A DNA stretch of 64,000 bases from DATCYX01 sp963714425 (lineage in GTDB: Bacteria > Chloroflexota > Anaerolineae > Anaerolineales > UBA4823). Location: contig CAVQOI010000007.1 of the NCBI GenBank assembly GCA_963714425.1, positions 1 through 64,000 of the forward strand. The letters run 5' to 3'. The notes beneath the pieces are model-generated. The model saw nothing but the letters and a program-made list of their open reading frames with translations, searched no databases and was not told the origin of the DNA. The position numbers and the translations under genes are program-made. This document shows, piece by piece, positions 8,133 to 17,122 of this stretch. Position 1 is the stretch's first letter, and every line of letters begins with the position of its first letter.

Positions 8133-10190
8133 ATGTTTGGAGGACAAGACGGACTGCGCCGCATCATGAGCCAGGAGACGGTCAAACCCCGCAGAGTGGG
8201 CGATACGCTCCGGCGCTTTGGTGGCTACTTCAAGCCTTACTGGTACGCGGTGTTGATCACCCTCATTCTTGCGATCATCTCAACCTGGTCGCAAGTCATC
8301 ACGCCTGAGCTGATCGGGCAGGTGGTGGATTGTTACTTAACCCCGACGACTGCAAGCTCATTCGCGGGACCCTCCACCACAGCGGCTCCCCCTACAAGCT
8401 CAGGAGAGGCCAACTGCTGGCTAGCAGCTGAGGTGTCTCCACGCGGCATCAGCCAGACAATTGTACGCAGTTTGCTAAGCCTGGGGGGCTTTCAGTTTCC
8501 AAACCTCTCGACGGCAGACTTTGGCACAGGCGGGAGGTTGGCGGGTCTGGGGGGCTTAGTCCTGCTCATTGCAGGACTCTACGTGCTCGGCTCTGCTTTG
8601 ATTGGCCTGACTTTCTTCACGCTCAGCTGGGCCGGACAGCACGTTCTTCGCACCCTGCGTACCGACGTCTTCCGCCACCTGCACCAGCTGTCATTGAGTT
8701 TTTACTCCGAGAACGAATCCGGAGACCTGATGAGTCGAATCACCAACGACTCGGAAGCTGTGCAGCAAGCCCTCAGCTTCGCTCTCGTGAACGTCGCCAC
8801 GGGCATTTTGCTGCTGGTTTGGATCGGCTACAATATGCTGGCGCGCAGCCTGGCTTTCGGGCTGCTTAGCCTGGTGGTGGTGCCAATCATGGCGATCACC
8901 ACCTTCTGGTTCTCCGAGCAAGCCCGCAAAGCTTTCCGGCGCACACGGCTTGAGATGGGCAGTGTGAACGCCGAGCTTCAGGAGAGCATCGCGGCTGTGC
9001 GCGAGGTGCAGGCTTTCAACCGGGCTGAGGAGAATATCGAGAATTTCCGCGTTGCAAACGCTGCCAATCGCGACGCTAACATCCGCGCGGTAGCGTTCAC
9101 CAGCGCTCTGGCGCCTGCACTGGAAGCATTGGGCTATCTGGCGCTGGCAATTGTGACCTGCGTCGGCGGATTGGCGTTGTTGGGTGACGGAACGCTGATC
9201 GGCACAACCGTCTCCCTAGGATTGGTGATCACCTTCCTGGGCTATGTACAGCGCTTCAACCAGCCCATCCAGCAAATCGCTGTATTGTGGACCAACCTGC
9301 AGAGCGCTATCGCCGGCGGAGAGCGCATCTTTAACCTGCTGGATGAGCACCCCGAAATCCAGGACGCCCCGGATGCGCTGACCATGCCACCCCTTCAGGG
9401 CAGAGTCGAATTCCAGAACGTGCTCGCAGCCTACGCCAAAGACCAGCCTGTTTTGCAAGAAGTGAGCTTTACTGCACTGCCAGGCCAGACTGTTGCCATC
9501 GTTGGTCCTACCGGCGCCGGCAAGACAACCATCATCAACTTGATCCCCCGCTTCTATGATGTGGTGGGAGGCGCCGTGCTCGTAGATGGCAAGGACGTGC
9601 GCTATGTCACCGCTGAATCCTTGAGGAGCCAGATTGGCATTGTCCTGCAGGACAATTTCCTGTTCAGTGCCTCTGTGCTAGAAAACATTCGTTTCGGGAG
9701 ACCCCAGGCAAGCGACGAGCAGGTGACCGCGGCGGCAAAATTGGCGCACGCCCACGATTTCATCGAGCGACTGCCCGAAGGCTACCAAACCGTCCTGGGC
9801 GAGCGCGGAAGCGGTCTCAGCCAGGGTCAGCGCCAGCTGATCGCCATCGCACGCGCTGCACTGGCCGACCCGCGCATCCTCATCCTGGACGAGGCAACAT
9901 CGAGCGTGGACACGCGTACCGAGCGGCTCATCCAGGGAGCGCTGGATACGCTGCTGGCAGGGCGCACCAGCTTCGTGATCGCCCACCGCCTGAGCACCAT
10001 CCGCAACGCGGACCAGGTGCTGGTCCTGGACCAGGGGCGCATTGTGGAGCGCGGCCGCCATGCTGAGCTTCTGGAGCGCAAAGGCTTCTATTACGACCTG
10101 TATATGAGCCAGTTTCGCCGCCAGGAGGATACGACAGTACCTGGGGATAATGGACACGGCGCCCCCGAGTGGCGTCCGGCGCGGGCATGA
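8133..10190 (+). CDS. ABC exporter half-transporter, catalytic-Glu partner subunit
   Basis: The 685-aa exporter half has its membrane domain at about 30-390 and an ATPase domain with Walker A GPTGAGKTT, Walker B ILILDEATS (catalytic Glu present) and switch His (VIAHRLST). Its signature is LSQGQ, not LSGGQ. This matches the composite degenerate site contributed by the second subunit in heterodimeric exporters. An unusual low-complexity loop rich in Ser, Thr, Ala and Pro with two Cys (about residues 70-115) sits between the first two helices, on the outer side of the membrane. It forms one transcription unit with marR and the first half-transporter. Confidence 0.87.
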   Translation: MFGGQDGLRRIMSQETVKPRRVGDTLRRFGGYFKPYWYAVLITLILAIISTWSQVITPELIGQVVDCYLTPTTASSFAGPSTTAAPPTSSGEANCWLAAEVSPRGISQTIVRSLLSLGGFQFPNLSTADFGTGGRLAGLGGLVLLIAGLYVLGSALIGLTFFTLSWAGQHVLRTLRTDVFRHLHQLSLSFYSENESGDLMSRITNDSEAVQQALSFALVNVATGILLLVWIGYNMLARSLAFGLLSLVVVPIMAITTFWFSEQARKAFRRTRLEMGSVNAELQESIAAVREVQAFNRAEENIENFRVANAANRDANIRAVAFTSALAPALEALGYLALAIVTCVGGLALLGDGTLIGTTVSLGLVITFLGYVQRFNQPIQQIAVLWTNLQSAIAGGERIFNLLDEHPEIQDAPDALTMPPLQGRVEFQNVLAAYAKDQPVLQEVSFTALPGQTVAIVGPTGAGKTTIINLIPRFYDVVGGAVLVDGKDVRYVTAESLRSQIGIVLQDNFLFSASVLENIRFGRPQASDEQVTAAAKLAHAHDFIERLPEGYQTVLGERGSGLSQGQRQLIAIARAALADPRILILDEATSSVDTRTERLIQGALDTLLAGRTSFVIAHRLSTIRNADQVLVLDQGRIVERGRHAELLERKGFYYDLYMSQFRRQEDTTVPGDNGHGAPEWRPARA

Positions 10191-10204
10191 AAAATTGAAA
10201 TATG

Positions 10205-10324
10205 CCCATCCCCCCCTACCCAGTGGGAAGGGGGAACTAACCAAAATGCTGGTTTTCAGGCGGTTTCGCCGCCTGAAAACCAGCATTTTGGCATCTACTC
10301 CCTTTCCCGATACGGGGGTGGGGA
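10205..10324. repeat. compound hairpin element copy 1
   Basis: A C-run/G-run hairpin (CCCCCCTACCC, then GGGAAGGGGG) is followed by a perfect 23-bp stem, 10241-10263 with 10269-10291, closed by a 5-nt loop. The stem begins CCAAAAT and ends ATTTTGG. A second C/G-rich dyad follows at about 10298-10324. It lies between the exporter operon and the convergent sdh/tRNA unit, so it may act as a bidirectional terminator here. It belongs to a family with copies at 19931, 31629, 43343, 47137, 56190 and 63428. Confidence 0.75.
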
Positions 10325-10330
10325 ATTAAA

Positions 10331-10371
10331 TGTCAGACGCCAGGGTGAGGGGGGCACCCTGGCGTCTGACA
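10331..10371. terminator. perfect 17-bp hairpin
   Basis: Arms 10331-10347 and 10355-10371 are exact complements around a 7-nt A/G loop. The hairpin lies between converging transcription units directly after compound element 1. There is no clear U-tract on either side, so intrinsic terminator function is likely but not certain. Confidence 0.55.
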
Positions 10372-10453
10372 AGATATATGATACACGAGTTTATAAAAAA
10401 AAGCAACCCCCATTTCGTTGCAAGTGCATTGCAATATATTATATATAATATAG

Positions 10454-10526
10454 CGCCCCAGGCGGGAGTCGAACCCACAACCACGGCCTTAGGAGAGCCT
10501 CGCTCTATCCTTTGAGCTACTGGGGC
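10454..10526 (-). tRNA. tRNA-Arg(CCU)
   Basis: The 73-nt cloverleaf on the minus strand has a 7-bp acceptor stem (GCCCCAG/CTGGGGC), a D-stem GCTC/GAGC, anticodon loop CTCCTAA (anticodon CCU, reading AGG) and a T-arm with GTTCGAC. CCA is not encoded. The first anticodon-stem pair is an A-G mismatch and the last is a U-G wobble. It lies just downstream of sdhB in the same direction. Confidence 0.92.
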
Positions 10527-10551
10527 GTGCGAGGCGATTATAGCATAAATG

Positions 10552-11253
10552 CTATTCGATCTTCCCCGTGGCAATCGCCTGCTTCACCTCGCCAATCGCC
10601 TGGGTGACCTCGATCTCGCGCGGACAAGCCTCGGTGCAGTTGAAGATGGTGTGGCAACGGTACACGCCCCACTGATCGCTCAGGATCTTCAATCGCTCGG
10701 CGCCGGCCTGGTCACGGCTGTCGAAGATAAAGCGGTGTGCATTGACAATGGCTGCCGGGCCAACGTACTTCTCACTGGCCCAGTAGGATGGGCAAGACGT
10801 GGTGCAAGCAGCACACAGGATGCATTTGGTGGTGTCATCGAAGCGTTCGCGCTGCTCTTGGGTCTGCAAGCGCTCTTGTTTGGGGGGCGGGTCGTCGTTG
10901 ACCATATAGGGCAACACCGTTCGGTAGTGCTCAAAGAACGGCTCCATATCCACGATCAGGTCTTTGATCACCTTCATCCCCAGCAATGGTTCCACGGTAA
11001 TCTTTTTGCCCACATCTTTGACCAGCGCCTTGCACGCCAAGCGGTTGCGCCCATTGATGCGCATGGCGTCGGAACCGCAGATGCCATGGGCGCACGAGCG
11101 CCGAAAGGAAAGCGTGCCGTCGGTGTAGCCCTTGACGTGCTCCAGCAGGTCTAATACTCGGTCGGTGGGCTGCACGTCCAGCGAATATTTTTCGTAGTGG
11201 GGCTTTTTATCCACTTCTGGATTGTAACGAAAGACTTTCAATGTAACTTTCAT
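10552..11253 (-). CDS. sdhB: succinate dehydrogenase iron-sulfur subunit
   Basis: The 233-aa protein starts at the ATG at 11253, behind an AAAGG/GGCGGG stretch. A longer frame upstream lacks family similarity. It carries the [2Fe-2S] ligands Cys54, Cys59, Asp62 and Cys74 (Asp third ligand, as in the E. coli enzyme). It also has the [4Fe-4S] ligands Cys144, 147, 150 and 210, and the [3Fe-4S] ligands Cys154, 200 and 206. It passes electrons from the flavoprotein to quinone in the membrane (complex II). It is the last gene of sdhC-D-A-B. Confidence 0.95.
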   Translation of the reverse strand: MKVTLKVFRYNPEVDKKPHYEKYSLDVQPTDRVLDLLEHVKGYTDGTLSFRRSCAHGICGSDAMRINGRNRLACKALVKDVGKKITVEPLLGMKVIKDLIVDMEPFFEHYRTVLPYMVNDDPPPKQERLQTQEQRERFDDTTKCILCAACTTSCPSYWASEKYVGPAAIVNAHRFIFDSRDQAGAERLKILSDQWGVYRCHTIFNCTEACPREIEVTQAIGEVKQAIATGKIE

Positions 11254-11387
11254 GATCGCCCGCCTTTCAAAAAGCACCGCGAAAATTCTGATTGGAGTTT
11301 TTGCCAGCCTGGCGCTCACTGCCAGGAGAAGCAATCCCACATTCGAGATAGAGACTGCCCATAACGGGATCGATTTGCTGATTCATA

Positions 11388-13178
11388 TTAATACACCCGT
11401 TCCTTAGGTTGGAACCTGGTGATGACAACCGGCTTGTAGCTCAGCCTGATCCCGCTGTCGTCCACCCAAGCCAAGGTGTGCTTCATCCATTTAGCATCGT
11501 CGCGTTTGGGGAAATCCTCGCGGGCGTGCGCGCCACGGCTCTCCTTGCGCGCCAGAGCACACACTGTGGTCACCTCAGCAAGCTCGATCAGATTGCCGAG
11601 CTCCCAGGTGTTGAGCAGCTCGGTATTAAAAATCTTGCCGCGATCGGTGATGCCCACTTCTCTGAAGCGCTCTTTTAGCTGGCGCACTTTTTCCAGTGCC
11701 AGCTGCATGCCCTCTTCGGTCCGGAAGACGCTCACATGATCGTCCATCACAGTCTTCATCTCGCTGGCGATGTCTGCGGCTTTCTCTGTGCCGCTGCCAT
11801 TCAGCAGGGCGTCGAACTGAGCGCGTGCAAAGTCGGCGGCGTCCTTAGGCAAGCTCTGGAAGCTGGCTCCGAGGGAGTACGCTGCAGCCCGCAGGCCGGA
11901 ATGCTTGCCAAAGACCAGCAGGTCGAGCAGCGAGTTAGTCCCCAGCCGGTTGGCGCCATGCACCGATACGCAGGCTACCTCCCCGGCGGCGAATAGGCCC
12001 GGGAGCACGCTGTTCTTCTCGTCGACGACCACCTCCCCAAACATATTGGTGGGGATACCGCCCATGGCGTAGTGCGCTGTGGGCTGCACCGGCATGGGCT
12101 GCAGCACTGGGTCTACCCCCAGATACGTACGGCAGAAGTCGATAATATCCGGCAGCTTGCTCAGGATTTCTTGGCCCGTGACCGAGTAAGGCGTGCCATC
12201 CGGTCGCTTGCGCCCATCCTGAGCCGCATACTTGTTCACTGTCTCAGGTCGTACGTCCAGGTACAAGAAGCGCCGGCCGCCGATACCACGACCCTCCTTC
12301 ATCTCCAGGTACATCGCCCGGCTGATAACATCCCGTGAGGCCAGGTCTTTGACCGTCGGAGCGTAGCGCTCCATGAAGCGCTCGCCCTTGTCATTGACCA
12401 GCACACCACCCTCGCCGCGCACGCCTTCGGTGATCAAGATGCCCAGCTTGTAGATGCCTGTCGGGTGGAACTGGAAGAACTCCATATCTTCGGCGGGGAT
12501 GCCGCGACGCATGGTGATAGCAATCCCATCTCCGGTGTAGGCATAGGCATTGGAGGTCAGCTCCCAGACTCGCCCGTGCCCGCCGGTGGCAAAGATCACT
12601 GCTTTAGTGTGGAAAATATGGAACTCCCCAGTCAGCAGCTCAATGGCGACAACGCCAGCGACTGCGCCGTGGGATAGGACCAGGTCCACCACTTGGAATT
12701 CGTCGTAAAAGGTAACTTTATTGCGGATGCACTGCTGGTAGAGGGTCTGCAGGATCATATGACCGGTACGGTCGGCTGCATAGCAGGCGCGGCGCACCGG
12801 TTTGCCGGTCTCGTTATTGGTGTGCCCACCAAAGGGGCGCTGAGCGATGCGTCCTTCGGGCGTGCGCGAGAAAGGCAGGCCCATATGCTCCATCTCGTAA
12901 ACAGCTTGCACTGCCTCGTTGCACATGAACTCGATGGCATCCTGGTCTCCAAGATAGTCGCTGCCTTTGACGGAGTCGTAGGTGTGCCATTCAGGATGGT
13001 CTTCCTCTTCGTTTCCCAGCGCCGCGCCCACACCGCCCTGGGCTGTGCCCGTGTGGGAGCGGGTGGGGTATAGCTTGCTGAGCACGGCGATATTAGCGGT
13101 CTTTGATGCATACAAGGCCGCCATTAACCCTGCTCCCCCCGCGCCGACGACAACAACATCGAACTGATGTGTTTTCAT
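11388..13178 (-). CDS. sdhA: succinate dehydrogenase flavoprotein subunit
   Basis: This 596-aa FAD enzyme oxidises succinate to fumarate. It has the dinucleotide fold GAGGAG (12-17) and His42 in SHTGTAQGG, the residue that carries covalent FAD in this family. The substrate segment HPTGIY and the C-terminal capping region with RLGTNSLLDLLVFG are also present. It is encoded between the anchor subunits and sdhB on the minus strand, 21 nt after sdhD. Length matches SdhA. Fumarate reductase activity is possible, but the neighbouring bc complex favours a respiratory succinate dehydrogenase. Confidence 0.96.
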   Translation of the reverse strand: MKTHQFDVVVVGAGGAGLMAALYASKTANIAVLSKLYPTRSHTGTAQGGVGAALGNEEEDHPEWHTYDSVKGSDYLGDQDAIEFMCNEAVQAVYEMEHMGLPFSRTPEGRIAQRPFGGHTNNETGKPVRRACYAADRTGHMILQTLYQQCIRNKVTFYDEFQVVDLVLSHGAVAGVVAIELLTGEFHIFHTKAVIFATGGHGRVWELTSNAYAYTGDGIAITMRRGIPAEDMEFFQFHPTGIYKLGILITEGVRGEGGVLVNDKGERFMERYAPTVKDLASRDVISRAMYLEMKEGRGIGGRRFLYLDVRPETVNKYAAQDGRKRPDGTPYSVTGQEILSKLPDIIDFCRTYLGVDPVLQPMPVQPTAHYAMGGIPTNMFGEVVVDEKNSVLPGLFAAGEVACVSVHGANRLGTNSLLDLLVFGKHSGLRAAAYSLGASFQSLPKDAADFARAQFDALLNGSGTEKAADIASEMKTVMDDHVSVFRTEEGMQLALEKVRQLKERFREVGITDRGKIFNTELLNTWELGNLIELAEVTTVCALARKESRGAHAREDFPKRDDAKWMKHTLAWVDDSGIRLSYKPVVITRFQPKERVY

Positions 13179-13199
13179 TAAGTCTCCCCTTCTCCGGAG

Positions 13200-13619
13200 T
13201 TAAGATGCAAGAATGACGTAGATTGCCATAATTAGCGCAAACAACCACAGGGCGAATATCAGCCCGCGCAGCATGGGGCGCAAGAAGGACTGCCCGATGA
13301 AATCCTCCAACACAACCCGCAACCCATTAAAGGCATGCGTGACTGCGAAGAATATGATTAGCATCTGCATGATCTGCCAGTACGCCGTCGCCCAACCGAC
13401 CGCCACGTCGGGGATGTTGCTGTTGACAACATGGTTGGGGTTGGGGAAGAACGCCCAGCGCATGAGGGTGGGCAGGTCCATCTGTGTGCGCGCGCCCATC
13501 AGCAGGGCTCCGCTGAGGCCGGTAATCGCCAGCACGATCATGGCCAATCCGGAGATGCGCGTAAAGATCCACATAAAGTATTCGAAGCTAAAACCAGGCT
13601 GTACAGTGCGAGCACTCAT
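13200..13619 (-). CDS. sdhD: succinate dehydrogenase membrane anchor subunit
   Basis: A 139-aa protein with three transmembrane helices and a His in the second (FFAVTHAFNGLR), the usual haem b ligand and family signature of SdhD-type anchors. It sits between sdhC (22 nt upstream) and sdhA (21 nt downstream), so it is one subunit of the quinone-binding anchor of complex II. A second, separate SdhD-like gene is found at 17123. Confidence 0.85.
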   Translation of the reverse strand: MSARTVQPGFSFEYFMWIFTRISGLAMIVLAITGLSGALLMGARTQMDLPTLMRWAFFPNPNHVVNSNIPDVAVGWATAYWQIMQMLIIFFAVTHAFNGLRVVLEDFIGQSFLRPMLRGLIFALWLFALIMAIYVILAS

Positions 13620-13641
13620 TGATTGTTCCTCCGCTCCCCTG

Positions 13642-14031
13642 TTATCCGCCTGCCAGCGAGTTCTGGATCAGGATGAAAACCGTTAACCCGTAGACGGGCA
13701 GGATGATGAGCCATTGCAACCACAGGGCCTCGCGCTGGTACATCAAGAATCTGGGCCAGATGTCCAGAATGGCGATACGCAGTCCATTGAGAGCGTGAAA
13801 GATAACAAAGAAGGCTACGAAAATCTGGAATATCCAGTGCTCGTAAACCGTGTTGATCCAGGTGGCTGCATCGCTACCGGTCTGTTGCATAAAAAAAGAT
13901 GCCACGACGTGCAAGCCGACGAACAGCAGGATACCCAGACCGGTGATGCGGTGGAGCATCCAGGCGAGCATTGGACCGCCACCCTGGTATTTTAACCCCT
14001 GAAAAAAGCCAACTTTTCGGTTGAGAGCCAT
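13642..14031 (-). CDS. sdhC: succinate dehydrogenase cytochrome b subunit
   Basis: The start is the ATG at 14031 with AAAGGAGG close upstream. A longer reading to 14052 is unlikely. The 129-aa product has three membrane helices, the early motif W-M-L-H-R-I-T-G (quinone-site Ser/Arg-type region) and His in VGLHVVAS and FHALNGLR. It is the first gene of the sdhC-D-A-B operon. The 280-nt gap to the divergent Rieske gene should hold both promoters, but no strong consensus boxes are evident. Confidence 0.86.
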   Translation of the reverse strand: MALNRKVGFFQGLKYQGGGPMLAWMLHRITGLGILLFVGLHVVASFFMQQTGSDAATWINTVYEHWIFQIFVAFFVIFHALNGLRIAILDIWPRFLMYQREALWLQWLIILPVYGLTVFILIQNSLAGG

Positions 14032-14310
14032 ACTGCCTCCTTTGACCAGCAATAGCTTCCGAGGGGATGTTAAATCAATAGCTTATTATTGCATTCACCA
14101 GTGTATCAGGAAAAGTGACAATGATCATGGATTATTCGTTTCATGTGTCCTATGAATCTTGCTCAATTTTGTCTAAAATAGTAAGGTGCTGTGCTGTCCA
14201 TTATTGTTCTGGCTGCCGGCTTCCCCGCAGTTGTCCGCTAGCCCACAGTTGTCTATTTCCCTGCAGCTGAACTGCGGGGTGCTCCGAAGCGGCTGCTAAA
14301 GGTAATCGCT

Positions 14311-14805
14311 ATGTCTGATTCTCACCACATCGACCGGCGGCAATTTGTCAACATCGTGCTCACCGCCCTGGGAACCATCATGGGGGCTGTCATCGGGCTG
14401 CCTGCAATCGGCTACCTGATCTCTCCGGCGACCAGGGTGCAGAAGAAAGAAGATTGGATCCCGCTGGGACCGCTTGAAAACTTTCCTGTTGGCGCTCCCA
14501 CCCTGATCACCTTCAACCGCAGCACGGTCAATGGCTGGGAGCGCACTGTAAACAGCTATGGCGTCTTTGTATTGCGCAAATCTGATAGCGATGTGAGTGT
14601 GCTTTCTAATCTTTGTACCCACCTGAGCTGCCGCGTGAACTGGGACGAAGCAAGCGCAGCCTATGTGTGCCCTTGCCACGATGCCGCATTTGATATCGAC
14701 GGCAAAGTGCTTGGGGGTCCTCCGCCCCGCCCGCTGGAACAATACTCCGGCGAGCGCCTGCGCATCGAAGAAGGAATTTTGTCTATCCATTTCGAGGAAG
14801 GCTAA
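14311..14805 (+). CDS. Rieske iron-sulfur protein of a cytochrome bc-type complex
   Basis: The 164-aa protein has a twin-arginine-like start (R9-R10-Q-F) and one hydrophobic helix at about 13-37, then a periplasmic Rieske fold. The [2Fe-2S] ligands are in CTHLSC (102-107) and CPCH (120-123). The second box lacks the Ser after CPCH found in high-potential Rieske proteins (here CPCHDAAF), so a lower midpoint potential is possible. First gene of a three-gene operon with the cytochrome b genes, 2 nt from the next. Confidence 0.92.
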   Translation: MSDSHHIDRRQFVNIVLTALGTIMGAVIGLPAIGYLISPATRVQKKEDWIPLGPLENFPVGAPTLITFNRSTVNGWERTVNSYGVFVLRKSDSDVSVLSNLCTHLSCRVNWDEASAAYVCPCHDAAFDIDGKVLGGPPPRPLEQYSGERLRIEEGILSIHFEEG

Positions 14806-14807
14806 CC

Positions 14808-15467
14808 ATGCTGCAGAACATTTACACCTGGCTGGACGAGCGCCTTGGGTTCGATGGCATCTACAAGGCAGTCCTCGACCGCCCAGAGCCGTTGGGAAAC
14901 TGGTGGAATACGCTGGGAAGTGCAAGCCTTTTCCTTTTCGTGCTTCAGGCTGTTACAGGCATTTTCCTCACCGTATACTATGTGCCCTCGCCCGACCATG
15001 CTTATGACAGCGTGCAGTACATTATGAACGGCGTCGCCTTCGGATGGCTGATTCGCGGCATCCATCATTGGGGCGCCTCGCTCATGGTATTGATCGTGTT
15101 CATCCACATGATCCGCGTCTTCGCCAGCGCCTCGTACAAATACCCGCGCGAGCTGACCTGGATGGTTGGGGTAGGCCTGCTTCTGCTTACGCTGGGCATG
15201 GGCTTCACCGGCTACCTGCTGCCCTGGAACCAGAAGGCTTACTGGGCTACCACCGTTGGCACCGCCATTGCGGGCGCTGTGCCTTTTCTGGGATCTTTCA
15301 TTGAGCGTACCCTTCGTGGTGGCACAGAGCTCAGTGCACTGACCCTGGCAAGATTTTTCTCCGCTCATATATGGATGCTCCCGGCATTGCTGGCTGGATT
15401 GATCGGTGTGCACATGTTCCTGATTATTAAACACGGTGAGTCAGACTACCCGGATCCGGAAGACTGA
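14808..15467 (+). CDS. cytochrome b6-type subunit
   Basis: The 219-aa protein has four transmembrane helices. The haem ligand pairs are His86/His187 and His100/His202. The 14-residue gap between His187 and His202 is the b6 (split) type and not the bc1 type. There is no cysteine in the whole protein, so the haem c-i found in b6f and Bacillus/heliobacterial complexes cannot be attached by a thioether here. It is followed 11 nt later by the subunit IV fusion. Confidence 0.93.
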   Translation: MLQNIYTWLDERLGFDGIYKAVLDRPEPLGNWWNTLGSASLFLFVLQAVTGIFLTVYYVPSPDHAYDSVQYIMNGVAFGWLIRGIHHWGASLMVLIVFIHMIRVFASASYKYPRELTWMVGVGLLLLTLGMGFTGYLLPWNQKAYWATTVGTAIAGAVPFLGSFIERTLRGGTELSALTLARFFSAHIWMLPALLAGLIGVHMFLIIKHGESDYPDPED

Positions 15468-15478
15468 GAAACATAGCT

Positions 15479-16912
15479 ATGGTCAGCGAGCAGCATAAGA
15501 AGAAGGTTCTAAACAAGTATGAGCGCGCTCTGCAGGGTGGAGAGCGTTTTTGGCCTGATAGCATCTTTAAAGATATTCTGGTTTCCTTTGCTATCTTCTT
15601 ACTTCTGGTAGGACTGGCGACTTTCGTTGGCGTGCCGGGTGAGCCCAAGGCAGACCCGTCCGACACGTCATACGTGCCCAAACCGGAATGGTACTTCCTC
15701 TTCCTTTTCAAATTCCTGGCCCTCTACGGGCAGATCCCAGTTCTGGGTAAGATCGAGTGGATCGCCGCGGCCCTGATACCGGGCGTTGCCGTTCTGGGGC
15801 TCTTCGCCCTGCCGCTGATCGATAAGAATCCATATCGCTATTACTCCAGGCGTGTCCTGGCGATTACCTGTGCCGCGGTTTCCATTGTCGCCATTGTAGT
15901 CCTGACAATGATCTCCAACATCCCCACCACCGCCGGAGAAGGCGGGGGTATGACCCTGGCGACGTTCCTGCAATTCCTGGCGGGTGTGATCGTCCCTGGT
16001 GGGGCGATTCTCACGCTGGTAGGTTTGTCTTACCTGGCGCAAAGGATGTCCTTCGATGCCAAGCGCCCCCAAATTGGGGTTGCTCTGGTTACCTCCGGCG
16101 CTATATTGGTCCTCGGTGTATGGGTGGTCATCACGGCGCCGCCAGTGGAAGCCGCCGAAGAAGCCACGGTCGCCGGATCGCTCAGCGAGCAAATTCTTAT
16201 CGGACAGGATCTGTACGCCGTCCACTGCGTGGAGTGCCATGGCGGTGAAGGCGAGGGCGGCGAGATCAAGGGCGTGGAGGGGCTGGAAGGTATTGTAGTG
16301 GCAGCCATCAACGCCACTGATGTGATGTACACCTTCACCGACGAAACTCTCTACAACATCGTCGCCTATGGACAGCCCGATCAGGGCATGCCGCCTTTCG
16401 GAAAAGCTTATGGGGGCGAGCTCTCGCCCAGCGATATGGATAGCATGGTGGCGTTTATGCGCTATACCTGGGACGACCGGGCAGAGCTGCCCGCCGAAGT
16501 GGTGCAAGCCAGCGCCCTGCCTCCCCTGGCGGCCGATGAAGTGCCTTCTTACGAAGTCCATATCGTGCCCATCTTCAAGCGTTACTGTATCTCTTGCCAC
16601 CGTCCCGGCAAGAAGAACAACAACTACCTCATGCGCACCTATGAGGAGATCGTGACCACCGGTGACCATGCCCCGAATCTCATCCCCGGCGATTTGAGCA
16701 GCAACAATATGCTCATGATCGAACGCCAGGAGATCGAGGCGGGAGGTCCCATGCCGCCCACCAAGGCGCTTAAACCGGAGCTGGTCGATATCATCAGGCG
16801 CTGGATCATCGCCGGCGCCCCCAATACGGCCCTGGACGCTGCGGCGCTCTCGGCCCCAACTCAACCGGCAAGTCCCGAGGAGACACCGTCACTACCAACA
16901 CCGACCCCGTAG
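15479..16912 (+). CDS. cytochrome b subunit IV fused to two cytochrome c domains
   Basis: The 477-aa fusion begins with a subunit-IV/C-terminal cytochrome b domain: PEWY quinol-site motif at 69-72, helices to about residue 145, and additional helices to about 220. A class-I cytochrome c domain follows (CVECH at 250-254, likely Met ligand in GMPPFG near 304). A second haem domain has CISCH at 370-374 and a C-terminal RRWIIAGAP segment like those of planctomycete-type cytochrome c domains. It replaces a separate cytochrome c1 or f and supplies the onward electron path. A Pro/Thr-rich tail ends the protein. Confidence 0.92.
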   Translation: MVSEQHKKKVLNKYERALQGGERFWPDSIFKDILVSFAIFLLLVGLATFVGVPGEPKADPSDTSYVPKPEWYFLFLFKFLALYGQIPVLGKIEWIAAALIPGVAVLGLFALPLIDKNPYRYYSRRVLAITCAAVSIVAIVVLTMISNIPTTAGEGGGMTLATFLQFLAGVIVPGGAILTLVGLSYLAQRMSFDAKRPQIGVALVTSGAILVLGVWVVITAPPVEAAEEATVAGSLSEQILIGQDLYAVHCVECHGGEGEGGEIKGVEGLEGIVVAAINATDVMYTFTDETLYNIVAYGQPDQGMPPFGKAYGGELSPSDMDSMVAFMRYTWDDRAELPAEVVQASALPPLAADEVPSYEVHIVPIFKRYCISCHRPGKKNNNYLMRTYEEIVTTGDHAPNLIPGDLSSNNMLMIERQEIEAGGPMPPTKALKPELVDIIRRWIIAGAPNTALDAAALSAPTQPASPEETPSLPTPTP

Positions 16913-17027
16913 CCGCATCGTCGTTCCATCGCCAAACATCGCTGCTTGCACCGGCCCTAACACTACGAACTCTGCTGCAACATCGTTGATACATCGCTGC
17001 CAGGCTACCCCAAAACCCTCGGTTTGC

Positions 17028-17053
17028 ACAGCCCCTCAGTCATGAGGGGCTGT
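17028..17053 (+). terminator. hairpin after the bc-complex operon
   Basis: A perfect 11-bp stem (17028-17038 with 17043-17053) closes a 4-nt GTCA loop. It lies 115 nt beyond the last bc gene and before a convergent gene, and is only weakly U-rich afterwards. Confidence 0.6.
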
Positions 17054-17122
17054 TCCATCACCCTATCTTCTCGCTGATGATGACAGAATCTGGGAAAGAA
17101 GGGGTTAGCAGGTGGGGGAATA

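Noticed and set aside
10330..10574. Open frames over the tRNA and hairpins
   Set aside because: They cross the tRNA-Arg and two hairpins and contain translated tRNA sequence.
15668..16864. Long open frame (398 codons) on the minus strand across the cytochrome b/c fusion gene
   Set aside because: It is antisense to a gene with clear haem motifs; its composition is that of a GC-rich shadow frame (His/Gly/Asp-rich, no domain).
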